A stretch of 64,000 nt of DNA from Cohaesibacter intestini (GTDB taxonomy: Bacteria > Pseudomonadota > Alphaproteobacteria > Rhizobiales > Cohaesibacteraceae): contig NZ_QODK01000005.1 in NCBI RefSeq assembly GCF_003324485.1, forward strand, positions 62,001 through 126,000, in the 5' to 3' direction. The notes beneath the pieces were generated by a model. It was not told the DNA's origin and searched no databases. It was given only the letters and a program-made list of their open reading frames with translations. The translations under genes and the position numbers were made by a program. Positions within the stretch are counted from its first letter, which is position 1. Each line of letters starts with the position of its first letter. Below are positions 8,221-17,729 of this stretch, piece after piece.

Positions 8221-10371
8221 CTATTTGATGCCATTCATCACCAAGCGCTTCAAGTCCGTGGTGCGATAGGGTGCGTTGCGAGCACCATAGCCATTATTGC
8301 CGCCATGCTTCTCGATCGAAGCTTCGGTCGATTGCTCCGTTTTGAACGCCAGTTTGCCCTCAGCGAGAAGCTCTGTCAGAGGACGAGGATGCCCCAACAA
8401 ATAGCCTTGCCCTTCATTGCATCCTTCGATCCTTAAAATTTCCATCTGGCTCGAGGTTTCAATGCCCTCAGCAAGAACCGGAATCTCAAGGCTCTTACCC
8501 AGAGCCAACACAGCGCGCACGATGGCCTTGGACTGGATATCCGTCTCGATTTCATCGACGAAGGATTTGTCGAGCTTGATTTTGTCGAAGGGATAAGTCC
8601 GCAAGATTTCAAGTGACGAATAGCCCGTGCCGAAATCATCCAGTGCAATACCGACACCCAGTTGCTTGATCTGCCGCATGATATGCAAGGAGCGCAGCTT
8701 GTCTTTGACCAGCGCGGTTTCCGTCAGCTCCAGCTCCAGCCGACTTGGCGACAGACCGGTCTCCAGCAATATCTCATGGACCTGCCGTGGCAGATCAGAA
8801 TCCACAAACTGGACTGCCGAAACATTCACCGCAATACGATAGGAATTATCCCAGGAAACAGCATCCATGCAGGCTTTGCGCAACACCCATTTCCCCAAGG
8901 CGCCAACCAGGCCACTTTCCTCAGCAATCGGAATGAAAATGGCAGGTGAAATGGGGCCTTCTTCGGGATGGGTCCAGCGCAACAAGGCTTCAAACCCACG
9001 GATCGCAAGTTCAGGGCCCAGAGACGTCTGAACCTGATAATGCAAGGTTAGCTCATCCCGCTCCATGGCCTGTCTCAAAGCGTCAGCCATCTGGCGCCGC
9101 CTGCGCAAGTCGGCACCGATTTCGGCGTCATAAAAGCACAGATCCTCAATCATATTGTCTTTGGCATAGTACATCGCGATGTCAGCATTCTTGGCCAGCT
9201 GATCAAGATCCTGCGCATCGTCAGGCCAAATCGCGGCCCCCAGACTTGCACCAATCGCGGTTTCAGAATCCCCAACCGGGATAGGCTGCCTGACAGCCTC
9301 TCCCAACCGGCGGGCAAGCGCCAAGACTTCCTGTTTGTCGGAAAAAGGCTTGAGCACCGCAAATTCGTCTCCCCCCATGCGGGCAACAAACTCGCCATTG
9401 GTCAGAAGAGCCTGCAAGCGACGAGCCACAACGCGCAACACTTCATCGCCATGCACATGCCCCAGCATATCGTTGACTTCCTTGAACCGGTTCAGGTCAA
9501 TACAAACCACAGCCAGTTTGTTGTTCGATGTCTCGTGCCAGTCGAGCATTTCGATCAGTTCATGTTGGAAACCGGTTCGATTGGGCAAACCCGTCAGCGC
9601 ATCATGAACAGCCAAATGGTGAAGCTGGCGGTTCGAAGTCGTCCGCATGTTGCTATCGATCAGATAGCTGGTCAGACCTGCACCGATGATGATCAACGCA
9701 GCAATGGTGATGGCCAATGCGAGGGCTGAAACAGCCTGTGAATCAATGTCCGAAAAGGACTGACTCATAGGCGTGACACTAAGGGCTGTCATGCCAGAAA
9801 AATGCAGACTGACGATGCCGAACACGAAGAGACCGACCGCAGCGGAAAACCGGCGACGATCAAATTTTTCATGCCAGATCAATGCCGTCGCAGCAGAGCT
9901 GCAGACAACGGGAATAGCGATTGAGACATAGACAAAATCGAGATTCCATTCCACCAAACCGACAATACGATAGGCAAACATGCCAACATAATGCATGGCA
10001 GCAAATGACAAGCCAGCCAAGGCACCACCAATCCAGCGTGACACGGGACTGGCAACAAGGCTGCAGGCACCAAAACTGATGAAAAGACCGAGCATGGCCA
10101 CAAGGAGCGACAGAATAGTCAACGTCGGATCAAACGACACGGGGGCTTCTGGCTCATAGGCCAGCATGGCCACAAAATGGGTTGCCCAAACTCCGCCAGC
10201 CCCGGCAACAGACGCCAGAAACTGCCAGCCAAGCCTTTGCGGATCACTGGAAACGACACTCCGATGCAGCAGTTGCACCGTCACAGTTGCCCCAACCGGG
10301 CAAATTAAGGCCGCGACCAACACAAGAACGAGATTATGATCAAAATAGATACAGCTGAGGACCGTTAGCAT
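8221..10371 (-). CDS. MHYT-GGDEF-EAL membrane cyclic-di-GMP signalling protein
   Basis: This is a 716-residue three-part protein. The N-terminal 250 residues are an MHYT sensor with seven hydrophobic helices and three motif copies: THFVAM, MHYVGM and LHFSGM. This domain is thought to bind copper and sense oxygen, CO or NO. Next is a GGDEF diguanylate cyclase domain with an intact RMGGDEFAV motif near residues 327-335. Last is an EAL phosphodiesterase domain with GFEALLRW near residue 459, TETAL, and DDFGTGYSS near 577, so both enzymatic signatures look intact. It stands as a single gene and probably adjusts cyclic-di-GMP in response to a gas or redox cue, affecting motility or biofilm. Confidence 0.93.
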   Translation of the reverse strand: MLTVLSCIYFDHNLVLVLVAALICPVGATVTVQLLHRSVVSSDPQRLGWQFLASVAGAGGVWATHFVAMLAYEPEAPVSFDPTLTILSLLVAMLGLFISFGACSLVASPVSRWIGGALAGLSFAAMHYVGMFAYRIVGLVEWNLDFVYVSIAIPVVCSSAATALIWHEKFDRRRFSAAVGLFVFGIVSLHFSGMTALSVTPMSQSFSDIDSQAVSALALAITIAALIIIGAGLTSYLIDSNMRTTSNRQLHHLAVHDALTGLPNRTGFQHELIEMLDWHETSNNKLAVVCIDLNRFKEVNDMLGHVHGDEVLRVVARRLQALLTNGEFVARMGGDEFAVLKPFSDKQEVLALARRLGEAVRQPIPVGDSETAIGASLGAAIWPDDAQDLDQLAKNADIAMYYAKDNMIEDLCFYDAEIGADLRRRRQMADALRQAMERDELTLHYQVQTSLGPELAIRGFEALLRWTHPEEGPISPAIFIPIAEESGLVGALGKWVLRKACMDAVSWDNSYRIAVNVSAVQFVDSDLPRQVHEILLETGLSPSRLELELTETALVKDKLRSLHIMRQIKQLGVGIALDDFGTGYSSLEILRTYPFDKIKLDKSFVDEIETDIQSKAIVRAVLALGKSLEIPVLAEGIETSSQMEILRIEGCNEGQGYLLGHPRPLTELLAEGKLAFKTEQSTEASIEKHGGNNGYGARNAPYRTTDLKRLVMNGIK

Positions 10372-10613
10372 TCAGAAGGGGCCTTCATGAGGTTAATTAT
10401 GACCCCATCTGTACAAAGCAAATATTGTTATCCCCTTTATATTCTAGGAAAAATACGTGCTTTCCGGTTTGAAATTTGTTTTCTGCATCAACGACAAAGT
10501 TCGGAAGATCCACGTCAGACCCGCACAAAACAGCGCCATTCGACACGCCCCAAAACGGAACCGCCGCATTCTGAAGCCGACGACAATTCGGACACAAAAC
10601 AAACCGTCTGACC

Positions 10614-11144
10614 TTATTCTGTGGGTCTTATTTCACCAGTATCCAACACCGGAGAGGCGTCCATATCCTCTGCATCCAGCATCGTGGCCACCCTCTCAAG
10701 GCTGGCCACCAGCATGGCTTGCTCCCAATCTTCCATGGCTGCGAATTTTCGCACAAATCTTTGCTGCAAGGGGTCAGGCGCATCACGCAACACAGCGCGT
10801 CCCGCATCCGTGAGCAGAATGTTGATCTGCCTTCGATCCTGAGTGGATTTCTCACGCACAGCCACCCCGTCACGCACGAGCTTGTCTACCAGAGATGTAA
10901 CCGTGCCCTGCGAGACGCGCATGCGCAGTGAAATGGTCTTGGCCGTGGCATATCCGTGCTCCGCGACAATTTGCAAAACACGAAACTGGGTGGGAGTGAC
11001 GCCACTGGACTGTCGGATTTCGCGACCGAACAATTCTGTCGCACGCACAATCCGTCTCAGGGCAATCAAGCTGCAGTCGATGCGGTCCAAGTGGCCTCCA
11101 ATGATCTGACTGGTGAAGAACACGACTTTGTTTGAACACGGCAA
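10614..11144 (-). CDS. ectR: MarR-family regulator of the ectoine operon (EctR-like)
   Basis: This is a 176-residue MarR-type transcription factor with a winged helix around residues 50-110: VTPTQFRVLQIVAEHG, SQGTVTSLVDKLVRDG, and the wing STQDRRQINILLTDAGRAVL. It is divergent from ectA with a 193-base gap containing two inverted repeats, exactly the position of EctR, the MarR-type repressor described for ectoine operons of halotolerant bacteria. It is therefore likely to repress ectABC-ask at low salinity and possibly its own gene. The name rests on position and family; direct evidence would be binding to the palindromes. Confidence 0.85.
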   Translation of the reverse strand: MPCSNKVVFFTSQIIGGHLDRIDCSLIALRRIVRATELFGREIRQSSGVTPTQFRVLQIVAEHGYATAKTISLRMRVSQGTVTSLVDKLVRDGVAVREKSTQDRRQINILLTDAGRAVLRDAPDPLQQRFVRKFAAMEDWEQAMLVASLERVATMLDAEDMDASPVLDTGEIRPTE

Positions 11145-11190
11145 TATTACTTGGATTACTTTGTGAAAGCAAAACTTTATTTAATTTGAA

Positions 11191-11276
11191 AATCAAAGCA
11201 TATAAACGCAAATATCTCCCGAAACTCGGCGAAAATGGCCGATTTTCGCCATAAATCAATTTATATTGCTTTGATT
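11191..11276. promoter_or_regulatory. Ectoine operon control region with two inverted repeats
   Basis: An outer 10-bp perfect inverted repeat AATCAAAGCA (11191-11200) / TGCTTTGATT (11267-11276) encloses an inner 9-bp one, GGCGAAAAT (11228-11236) / ATTTTCGCC (11242-11250). The region is AT-rich and lies between divergent ectR and ectA. These are good candidates for EctR operators overlapping the ectA promoter. Confidence 0.6.
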
Positions 11277-11337
11277 GTTGAAATTATTAAGCAGCCATGT
11301 TAGTTCGATACGCAAAGCGAAAAGGAGCTCATCAAAT

Positions 11338-11868
11338 ATGCAACATCCCGCTAAAAACATGCGCCGTCCCCGCCCTGTCCTGCGCACGCCCTGCGCCAAA
11401 GATGGTGCCGAGATCTGGAAACTTGTTCGGGATTGCCAACCGCTTGACGAAAACTCGATGTACTGCAACCTGCTGCAATGCGATCACTTCGCGCAGACCT
11501 GTGTGTTGGCGGAACAGTCAGGCGAAGTCGTTGGCTGGATTTCAGCCTACATCATGCCCAATGAGCCAGACACACTATTTGTCTGGCAGGTCGCAGTTGC
11601 AGAAAAAGCGCGCGGGCTTGGACTGGGCAGCAAGATGTTGCAGTCCATTGTCGACAGGCCGCTCTGCGAAGACGTGACCAAGCTGCAAACGACCATCACG
11701 GCCGACAACGAGGCATCCTGGGCCTTGTTCGGCAAGTTTGCAAAAAGTCAGGACTGCAAGTTGGCCATCCAGCCCTACTACACGCAGTCGAAGCACTTTC
11801 AGGATCGCCACGACACTGAGAACCTGGTCACGATCCGGCTCACCGAGCGTGCGGCACTGGCGGCTTGA
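11338..11868 (+). CDS. ectA: L-2,4-diaminobutyrate N-acetyltransferase EctA
   Basis: This 176-residue GNAT-fold enzyme acetylates L-2,4-diaminobutyrate from acetyl-CoA, the second step of ectoine synthesis. EctA features include RTPCAKDGAEIWKLVRDC at the N-terminus, LDENSMYCNLLQCDHF, the acetyl-CoA-binding region VAEKARGLGLGSKML, and LQTTITADNEASWALF. The ATG at 11338 follows AAAGGAGCTC; the open frame reaches 11275, but that part lacks similarity. It is the first gene of ectABC-ask, divergent from ectR, with inverted repeats in its promoter region. Expression is expected to rise with salt. Confidence 0.96.
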   Translation: MQHPAKNMRRPRPVLRTPCAKDGAEIWKLVRDCQPLDENSMYCNLLQCDHFAQTCVLAEQSGEVVGWISAYIMPNEPDTLFVWQVAVAEKARGLGLGSKMLQSIVDRPLCEDVTKLQTTITADNEASWALFGKFAKSQDCKLAIQPYYTQSKHFQDRHDTENLVTIRLTERAALAA

Positions 11869-11931
11869 ACCATCGCCCCATCAATCCTGAACCCTGCACT
11901 CTTCTCATTTTTCAAATGCCAAGGAAACCGT

Positions 11932-13218
11932 ATGTCTTCAACACCCGTCAACACTGAAATTTTCACACGCCGCGAGTCGCAAGCGCGCAGTTACTGTCGG
12001 GGCTTTGACACAGTGTTCACCTCTGCGAATGGTTCAGAGATGACCGACCATAACGGCACATGCTACATCGACTTTCTGGCAGGCTGCTCTTCCTTGAATT
12101 ATGGGCACAACGACCCCGATCTCAAACAGGCCCTCATTGACCATATTCAGGCCGATGGCATTGCCCATGGCCTCGACATGCACACGGATGCCAAAGCCGC
12201 GTTCATCGAAGCATTTGAGACGCATATCCTTGCCCCGCGCAAGATGTCGCACAAAATCATGTTCACTGGACCAACGGGCGCCAACGCCGTGGAAGCTGCG
12301 ATGAAGATTGCACGCAAGGTCACAGGACGCTCCAACGTGATCGCTTTCACCAACGGGTTCCACGGTGTCACCCAAGGTGCACTGGCGGCAACCGGCAACG
12401 GCTATCACCGCGAGGGATCCGGGGTGCCTTTGCACAATGTCACCCGCATGCCTTTTGACGGTTTCATGGGGGCCCCGGCGGATACGTCAGCTTTCATCGA
12501 AGCCATGCTCACCGATCCCTCTTCAGGAATGGATGCACCTGCAGCCATCATTCTCGAAACGGTGCAGGGCGAAGGCGGCCTGAACACGGCCTCTGCTGAA
12601 TGGCTGCACCGCATTGCCAAAATGGCCAAAAAGGCAGGTGCGCTGCTAATCATCGACGATGTGCAAGCCGGGTGCGGGCGCACCGGGCGCTTCTTCTCCT
12701 TTGAAGAGATCGGGCTTTCCCCTGACATCGTAACATTGGCCAAATCGATCTCCGGCTTTGGACTGCCAATGGGGCTCGTCTTGGTCAAACCGGAACATGA
12801 CGTCATGGGCCCGGCAGAGCATAACGGCACCTTTCGCGGCAACACCCATGCCTTTGTCACGGCGCGCGCCGCGATTGAAAAATTCTGGACCGACAAGAGC
12901 TTTGAACAGGATATTGCCCGCCGAGCCAGACTGATCGAGCAAGGCTTGCAAGCCATCGCCGACATGATCCCTGGCGCACGTCTCAAGGGCCGCGGCATGA
13001 TGCGCGGCGTTGATGTGTGCAGTGGTGCGTTGGCTGGCGAGATTTGCGCCCGTGCCTTTCAGAACGGCCTCATCATCGAGACCTCTGGGCCAGAGGATGA
13101 GGTGATCAAGATCCTTGCTCCCCTGACGACACCGGATGAGATGCTTCAATCCGGTTTGGACATTCTCATCGATGCCGCACAGACTGTGCTGGGCATTCAC
13201 AAATACGCAGCGGAGTAA
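11932..13218 (+). CDS. ectB: L-2,4-diaminobutyrate:2-oxoglutarate aminotransferase EctB
   Basis: This is a 428-residue class III PLP aminotransferase that converts aspartate semialdehyde to L-2,4-diaminobutyrate with glutamate as donor, the first committed ectoine step. It shows the EctB N-terminus [16 protein letters not shown], the cofactor segments [15 protein letters not shown] and [13 protein letters not shown], and the PLP-lysine region [14 protein letters not shown]. Its length is typical. AAGGAA lies upstream of the ATG. It follows ectA by 63 bases, and its stop is four bases before the ectC start. Confidence 0.97.
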   Translation: MSSTPVNTEIFTRRESQARSYCRGFDTVFTSANGSEMTDHNGTCYIDFLAGCSSLNYGHNDPDLKQALIDHIQADGIAHGLDMHTDAKAAFIEAFETHILAPRKMSHKIMFTGPTGANAVEAAMKIARKVTGRSNVIAFTNGFHGVTQGALAATGNGYHREGSGVPLHNVTRMPFDGFMGAPADTSAFIEAMLTDPSSGMDAPAAIILETVQGEGGLNTASAEWLHRIAKMAKKAGALLIIDDVQAGCGRTGRFFSFEEIGLSPDIVTLAKSISGFGLPMGLVLVKPEHDVMGPAEHNGTFRGNTHAFVTARAAIEKFWTDKSFEQDIARRARLIEQGLQAIADMIPGARLKGRGMMRGVDVCSGALAGEICARAFQNGLIIETSGPEDEVIKILAPLTTPDEMLQSGLDILIDAAQTVLGIHKYAAE

Positions 13219-13222
13219 GACA

Positions 13223-13627
13223 ATGATTGTGCGCAACCTCAACGAGATCATCAAAACGCAACCCGATCGCGTGGTGTCAGATGCCCAATGGAGCAGCATT
13301 CGCATGCTTCTGGCGAATGACGGCATGGGCTTTTCCTTCCACATTACATTCTTGCAAGCGGGCTCCGAGCACACCTTCGAATATAAGAACCATTTCGAGA
13401 GCGTCTTCTGCATGCAGGGAACCGGGTCGATCACCGATATTGCGACCGGGGAAACCCACGAGATCAAGCCCGGTGTGATGTATGCGCTGGACAAGCATGA
13501 CCGACACATCCTCAAAGCAGAGGAAGAGCTGGTCATGGCCTGCTGCTTCAACCCGCCCGTAACCGGCAAGGAAGTGCATCGCGAAGATGGCTCCTATGCC
13601 GCCGCAGAAGATCTAGAATCAGCTTGA
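13223..13627 (+). CDS. ectC: L-ectoine synthase EctC
   Basis: This 134-residue cupin-fold enzyme closes N-gamma-acetyl-diaminobutyrate into ectoine. Typical EctC segments are MIVRNLNEI at the start, [31 protein letters not shown] and [14 protein letters not shown], holding the metal and substrate residues of the barrel. The ATG at 13223 lies just after the ectB stop with GGAGTAAG overlapping the ectB end, so the genes are coupled. No ectD (hydroxylase) follows, so the pathway in this window ends at ectoine, not 5-hydroxyectoine. Confidence 0.97.
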   Translation: MIVRNLNEIIKTQPDRVVSDAQWSSIRMLLANDGMGFSFHITFLQAGSEHTFEYKNHFESVFCMQGTGSITDIATGETHEIKPGVMYALDKHDRHILKAEEELVMACCFNPPVTGKEVHREDGSYAAAEDLESA

Positions 13628-13657
13628 AAGGCTCCGACATTGCTCGGATGACATAGT

Positions 13658-15094
13658 TTGACCTTCCCAAAACACACCGTCGAGAAAATTGGCGGCACCT
13701 CCATGTCGCGCATCAATGAACTGCGAGACACACTGATCATCGGCGATCGCGCTGCCGACGCCCTGTTTCACCGGATTTTCGTGGTTTCCGCCTTTGGCGG
13801 CATCACCAATTTGCTGTTGGAACACAAGAAAACCGGCGATCCGGGCGTCTATGCCCTCTTTGCGAACGACGACAATGATCACAGTTGGCTGGATGGCCTC
13901 ACCCGCGTCAGCAAAGCCATGACAGAGCGGCACAATGCAATCTTGCACAATTCCGCCGATCGCACACTGGCCGAAAATTTCGTGCGCGACCGGATCGAAG
14001 GCGCGCGCAATTGTCTGTTCGATCTGAGACGCCTGTGCTCCTACGGACATTTCAGGCTTTCCAACCAGATGATGATCGTGCGCGAACTGCTGTCAGGCCT
14101 TGGGGAAGCGCATTCCACTTATGTGACAACCTTGATGCTCAAACGCGCCGGGGTCAATGCGCGGTTTGTCGATCTCAGCGGTTGGCGCGATGAAACCGAA
14201 TGCAGCTTGCAAGAACGCATTGCCGGCGCTTTCAAGGATGTGGATCTGGCGACGGAACTGCCCATCGTGACGGGCTATGCACAATGCCGCGAAGGCTTGA
14301 TGCGCGAATATGACCGCGGCTATTCCGAAGTCACTTTTTCCAACATTGCCGCCTATACCGGCGCAGAAGAAGCGATCATTCACAAGGAATTCCACCTCTC
14401 GTCCGCCGATCCCGCGCTGGTTGGCGTCGACACGGTGCGCAAGCTTGGTCACACGAATTACGATGTGGCGGATCAGCTCTCCAATATGGGCATGGAAGCC
14501 ATTCACCCCAATGCGGCAAAGACCTTGCGCCAAGCGCAGGTCGCCCTGCGTGTCACCAATGCCTTTGAGCCGTCCGATCCGGGCACACTCATTGACGATC
14601 AGCCAGCGGACAGCCCTGCGGTAGAAATCATCACCGGGCTAAATGTTGTGGCGCTGGAATTGTTTGAGCAGGATATGGTCGGTGTCAAAGGCTATGACGC
14701 CGAGGTGCTGGCTTGCCTCAAGCGCCACAAAGTGCGCATTGCTTCGAAAACCTCGAATGCCAACGCCATTACCCACTATGTTGAAGCTCCATTGAAGACA
14801 GTGCGGCGGGTGGTATCGGATCTGGAAGCAACCTTCCCTTCTGCTCAGGTCAGCATCCGCAACGTTTCAATCGTCTCAGCGATCGGGCGCGATCTTACCG
14901 GGCTGAAGGCCTTCAGCAAGGGCTTGGTAGCGCTGGAAAAGGCCGGCATCGATGTGCTGGCAGCACAACAGTCGCCGCGCAATGTCGACATTCAGTTTGT
15001 CGTACCGCAAGAGGCTGCCGGGGACACAGTGGTTGCCCTTCATGAGACGCTGATTGGCACCTCAAAAGCCAGCCACCTGAAAAGCGCGGCTTGA
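13658..15094 (+). CDS. ask: Aspartate kinase of the ectoine operon (Ask_Ect), TTG start
   Basis: This 478-residue aspartokinase of the specialised ectoine-linked type supplies aspartyl phosphate to the pathway and is thought to escape feedback control by lysine and threonine. The kinase N-terminus TVEKIGGTSMS (residues 7-17) is present, and ACT-like regulatory domains fill the C-terminal third. The only start that keeps the KIGGTS motif is a TTG at 13658; the next ATG, at 13703, would remove part of the active site. The TTG has no strong ribosome binding site, suggesting low or coupled translation. It lies 30 bases after ectC. Confidence 0.93.
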   Translation: MTFPKHTVEKIGGTSMSRINELRDTLIIGDRAADALFHRIFVVSAFGGITNLLLEHKKTGDPGVYALFANDDNDHSWLDGLTRVSKAMTERHNAILHNSADRTLAENFVRDRIEGARNCLFDLRRLCSYGHFRLSNQMMIVRELLSGLGEAHSTYVTTLMLKRAGVNARFVDLSGWRDETECSLQERIAGAFKDVDLATELPIVTGYAQCREGLMREYDRGYSEVTFSNIAAYTGAEEAIIHKEFHLSSADPALVGVDTVRKLGHTNYDVADQLSNMGMEAIHPNAAKTLRQAQVALRVTNAFEPSDPGTLIDDQPADSPAVEIITGLNVVALELFEQDMVGVKGYDAEVLACLKRHKVRIASKTSNANAITHYVEAPLKTVRRVVSDLEATFPSAQVSIRNVSIVSAIGRDLTGLKAFSKGLVALEKAGIDVLAAQQSPRNVDIQFVVPQEAAGDTVVALHETLIGTSKASHLKSAA

Positions 15095-15114
15095 CCCCTT
15101 CTCTCGCGGTCAAA

Positions 15115-15133
15115 CGCCTCACTCCTTGAGGCG
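15115..15133 (+). terminator. Candidate terminator hairpin after the ectoine operon
   Basis: CGCCTCA (15115-15121) and TGAGGCG (15127-15133) form a perfect 7-bp stem with a 5-base loop, 20 bases after the ask stop. It is followed by GGTTGTT, a poor T-tract, so termination may be partial or Rho-assisted. Confidence 0.5.
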
Positions 15134-15271
15134 GGTTGTTCGGTCATTTGTCCCAAGGCTGTCGCACTTTTTTCCCTTCGGCAGCCTTGCACGATGCGCA
15201 AGGCCTCATCTATTCCGCTTTCATATGGTTCGCAAATGCATCAATATCAGCGCGAACCAACCAAGATTCGG

Positions 15272-17557
15272 ATGATGAATTTGATCGAAGAAATGTCCAT
15301 TCCAAATCTGATCGCCGCTGAAATTGGCTGTCAGGTCAAACAGGTCATCGCCGCTGTCGAGCTGATAGACAATGGCGACACCATCCCGTTCATTGCTCGG
15401 TATCGAAAAGAAGTGACCGGCGGGCTTGATGATGTGCAGTTGCGCAAACTGGATGAGCGGCTCCTATATCTGCGTGACTTCTCGAAGCGGCGCGAGGCTG
15501 TCAAATCAGCCATCGAAGCGCAAGGCAAGCTAACAGATGACATTCTCGCCCGCCTTGGCAAGGCGACGACGAAGGCCGAGCTCGAAGACATTCACGCCCC
15601 ATATCGCGTCAAATTGAAAACCAAAGCGCAAAAGGCAATCGATAACGGCCTGCAGCCTTTGGCCGAAGCGATTCTGGCTCAGCCACAAAGCGACCCCGAA
15701 GCCTTGGCCAGCCCGTATCTGGGCGAGACAGTCCCAAGCGTCAAAGCCGCTCTGGATGGTGTGCGGGATATCCTGTCGGAACAATTTTCCCATCACCCGG
15801 ATACGGCTGCAAAGATCCGCCCTGTCGCCAAGAAGTCGGCCCGGCTGCGGGCGACGGTTGTCGCAGGCAAGGAAGAAGCAGGCAACAAGTTCGCGGACTA
15901 TTTCGACCATACGGAAAACTGGGCCAAGGCACCCGGACATCGCATTCTGGCCATGCTGCGCGGGCAGGAAGCCGAAATGTTGTTCGTTGATGTCGAGTTT
16001 GATGACGAGACCGTCACTTTTGCCAAATCGGCAATCCTCAATGACAACGAGGTGCCGCGCGGCAGTGTCTTTCTTGACAAGGTCATCGACTGGACTTGGA
16101 AGGTGAAATTCACCACAAGGCTGATTTCGGAAATGCGCTCCGAGATGCGCGAACGGGCCGAAAAAGAAGCGATTGACGTCTTTGTCACCAATCTCAAAGC
16201 GCTTCTGATGGCCGCCCCGGCGGGGATGAAGGCCACCATGGGCCTTGATCCCGGCATCCGCACCGGCGTGAAGGTTGCTGTCGTGGATGCAACGGGCAAG
16301 CTTTTGGCGACCAGCACGGTGTACCCTTATGCCCCGCGCAACGATGTGCGCGGCACTCTGGCTGAACTGGGCGCCCTTGTCAGAAAGTTTGACGTCGAGC
16401 TGATTGCCATCGGCAATGGCACGGCTTCGCGTGAGACGGACGCCTTGGTCGGCGAGCTGCTCAAGGAAATGAGCGGCCAGAAACCCACCAAAGTGGTTGT
16501 CAGCGAAGCTGGCGCATCGGTCTATTCGGCCTCGGAATTTGCCTCTCGCGAGTTTCCCGATCTTGACGTTTCCCTGCGCGGGGCGGTGTCCATTGCCCGC
16601 CGCTTGCAGGATCCGCTTGCCGAACTGGTGAAGATCGATCCCAAGGCGATTGGCGTCGGGCAATATCAGCATGATGTCGACCAGTCCCGCCTTGCCCGGG
16701 CGCTGGCTGGTGCCGTCGAGGATGTGGTGAACTCGGTCGGTGTCGATGTGAATACCGCCTCCCCGGCCCTGCTGTCCTATGTGGCAGGTGTCGGCCCATC
16801 GCTTGCAGAGATGATTGTCAGCTACCGCGATGAAAACGGCATCTTCACCAAGCGGTCTGAACTGAAATCGGTCCCGCGTCTTGGCCCTCGTGCCTTCTCG
16901 CAATGCGCCGGCTTCCTGCGTGTGATCGGGGGACCTGAGCCGCTCGATTCATCAGCCGTGCATCCCGAAGCCTACAAGGTTGCCAAACAGATTGTTGCCG
17001 ACTGTGGCCGCGACCTTCGCGACATTATGGGCGACGCCAGCAGCCTCAGGGATGTGGACCCGGAAAAATTCGTCACCGGCGAGTTTGGCATCCCGACGAT
17101 CAAGGACATCATTGAAGAATTGCGCAAACCGGGTCGTGACCCGCGGCCGGAATTCAAGACAGCCTCTTTCATGGAAGGCATCAACGAGATTTCCGATCTG
17201 CGCCCTGGCATGAGGCTTGAAGGCACCGTGACCAATGTCGCCGCTTTTGGGGCATTCGTTGATATCGGCGTCCATCAGGACGGCCTGGTTCACATCTCGC
17301 AGCTGTCCGACAGTTATGTTTCCGACCCCTCCAAAGTCGTCAAGGCAGGGCAGGTCGTCAAGGTTGTGGTGACCTCTGTTGATGTAAAAGCCAAGCGCAT
17401 TGGCCTGTCCATGAAGTCAAACCCCGAAATTGGCGAACCGGTTCGGGGCAAAAAACCGGCTCCCCGACAACGCGACAACAAACCAGCCAAAACACAAAGC
17501 AAAAGCGATGGCATGGGACAATTGGGGGAGGCGCTGGCCAAGGCATTTCGCAAGTAG
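15272..17557 (+). CDS. tex: Tex-family RNA-binding transcription accessory protein
   Basis: This is a 761-residue Tex homologue with all expected parts: an N-terminal helical domain with DTIPFIARYRKEVTGGLDD near residues 30-50, a YqgF/RNase H-like domain from MGLDPGIRTGVKVAVVD near 321, a helix-hairpin-helix region around YVAGVGPSLAEMI near 500, and a C-terminal S1 RNA-binding domain GMRLEGTVTNVAAFGAFVD near 646. A basic low-complexity tail follows. Tex binds RNA and associates with transcription. The start is uncertain: ATGs at 15237, 15272 and 15275 lack a strong ribosome binding site, and the frame opens at 15194. 15272 fits the usual MMN-type N-terminus. Confidence 0.94.
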   Translation: MMNLIEEMSIPNLIAAEIGCQVKQVIAAVELIDNGDTIPFIARYRKEVTGGLDDVQLRKLDERLLYLRDFSKRREAVKSAIEAQGKLTDDILARLGKATTKAELEDIHAPYRVKLKTKAQKAIDNGLQPLAEAILAQPQSDPEALASPYLGETVPSVKAALDGVRDILSEQFSHHPDTAAKIRPVAKKSARLRATVVAGKEEAGNKFADYFDHTENWAKAPGHRILAMLRGQEAEMLFVDVEFDDETVTFAKSAILNDNEVPRGSVFLDKVIDWTWKVKFTTRLISEMRSEMRERAEKEAIDVFVTNLKALLMAAPAGMKATMGLDPGIRTGVKVAVVDATGKLLATSTVYPYAPRNDVRGTLAELGALVRKFDVELIAIGNGTASRETDALVGELLKEMSGQKPTKVVVSEAGASVYSASEFASREFPDLDVSLRGAVSIARRLQDPLAELVKIDPKAIGVGQYQHDVDQSRLARALAGAVEDVVNSVGVDVNTASPALLSYVAGVGPSLAEMIVSYRDENGIFTKRSELKSVPRLGPRAFSQCAGFLRVIGGPEPLDSSAVHPEAYKVAKQIVADCGRDLRDIMGDASSLRDVDPEKFVTGEFGIPTIKDIIEELRKPGRDPRPEFKTASFMEGINEISDLRPGMRLEGTVTNVAAFGAFVDIGVHQDGLVHISQLSDSYVSDPSKVVKAGQVVKVVVTSVDVKAKRIGLSMKSNPEIGEPVRGKKPAPRQRDNKPAKTQSKSDGMGQLGEALAKAFRK

Positions 17558-17595
17558 CAAAAAGCCGGCCTTCTGACTGACAGTGGTCAGATGAA

Positions 17596-17639
17596 ACCAG
17601 ACAAGAGCCAGATAAGGACCAGATAAGAACCAGATAAGG
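17596..17639. repeat. Four tandem copies of an 11-bp repeat
   Basis: Four consecutive 11-base units fit ACCAGAYAAGR: 17596-17606, 17607-17617 (first base G), 17618-17628 and 17629-17639. They lie 39 bases after the tex stop and before a convergent azoreductase gene. Their period is close to one helical turn. Role unknown; possibly replication slippage or an array of protein-binding sites. Confidence 0.85.
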
Positions 17640-17729
17640 AGATGGGCCGCAAAGCCTGTCCCCTTATCCGTTCGCTCTGTATGCATTGCCGGTTGTGCGG
17701 TGTGCCAAAATCTCCTCCCAGCACGCCCC

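Noticed and set aside
8033-8269. A 78-codon frame before the MHYT gene end
   Set aside because: It overlaps the 3' end of the real gene on the other strand and has no coding pattern.
15530-16903. A 457-codon minus-strand frame opposite tex
   Set aside because: The tex frame has full domain support; the antisense frame has none.
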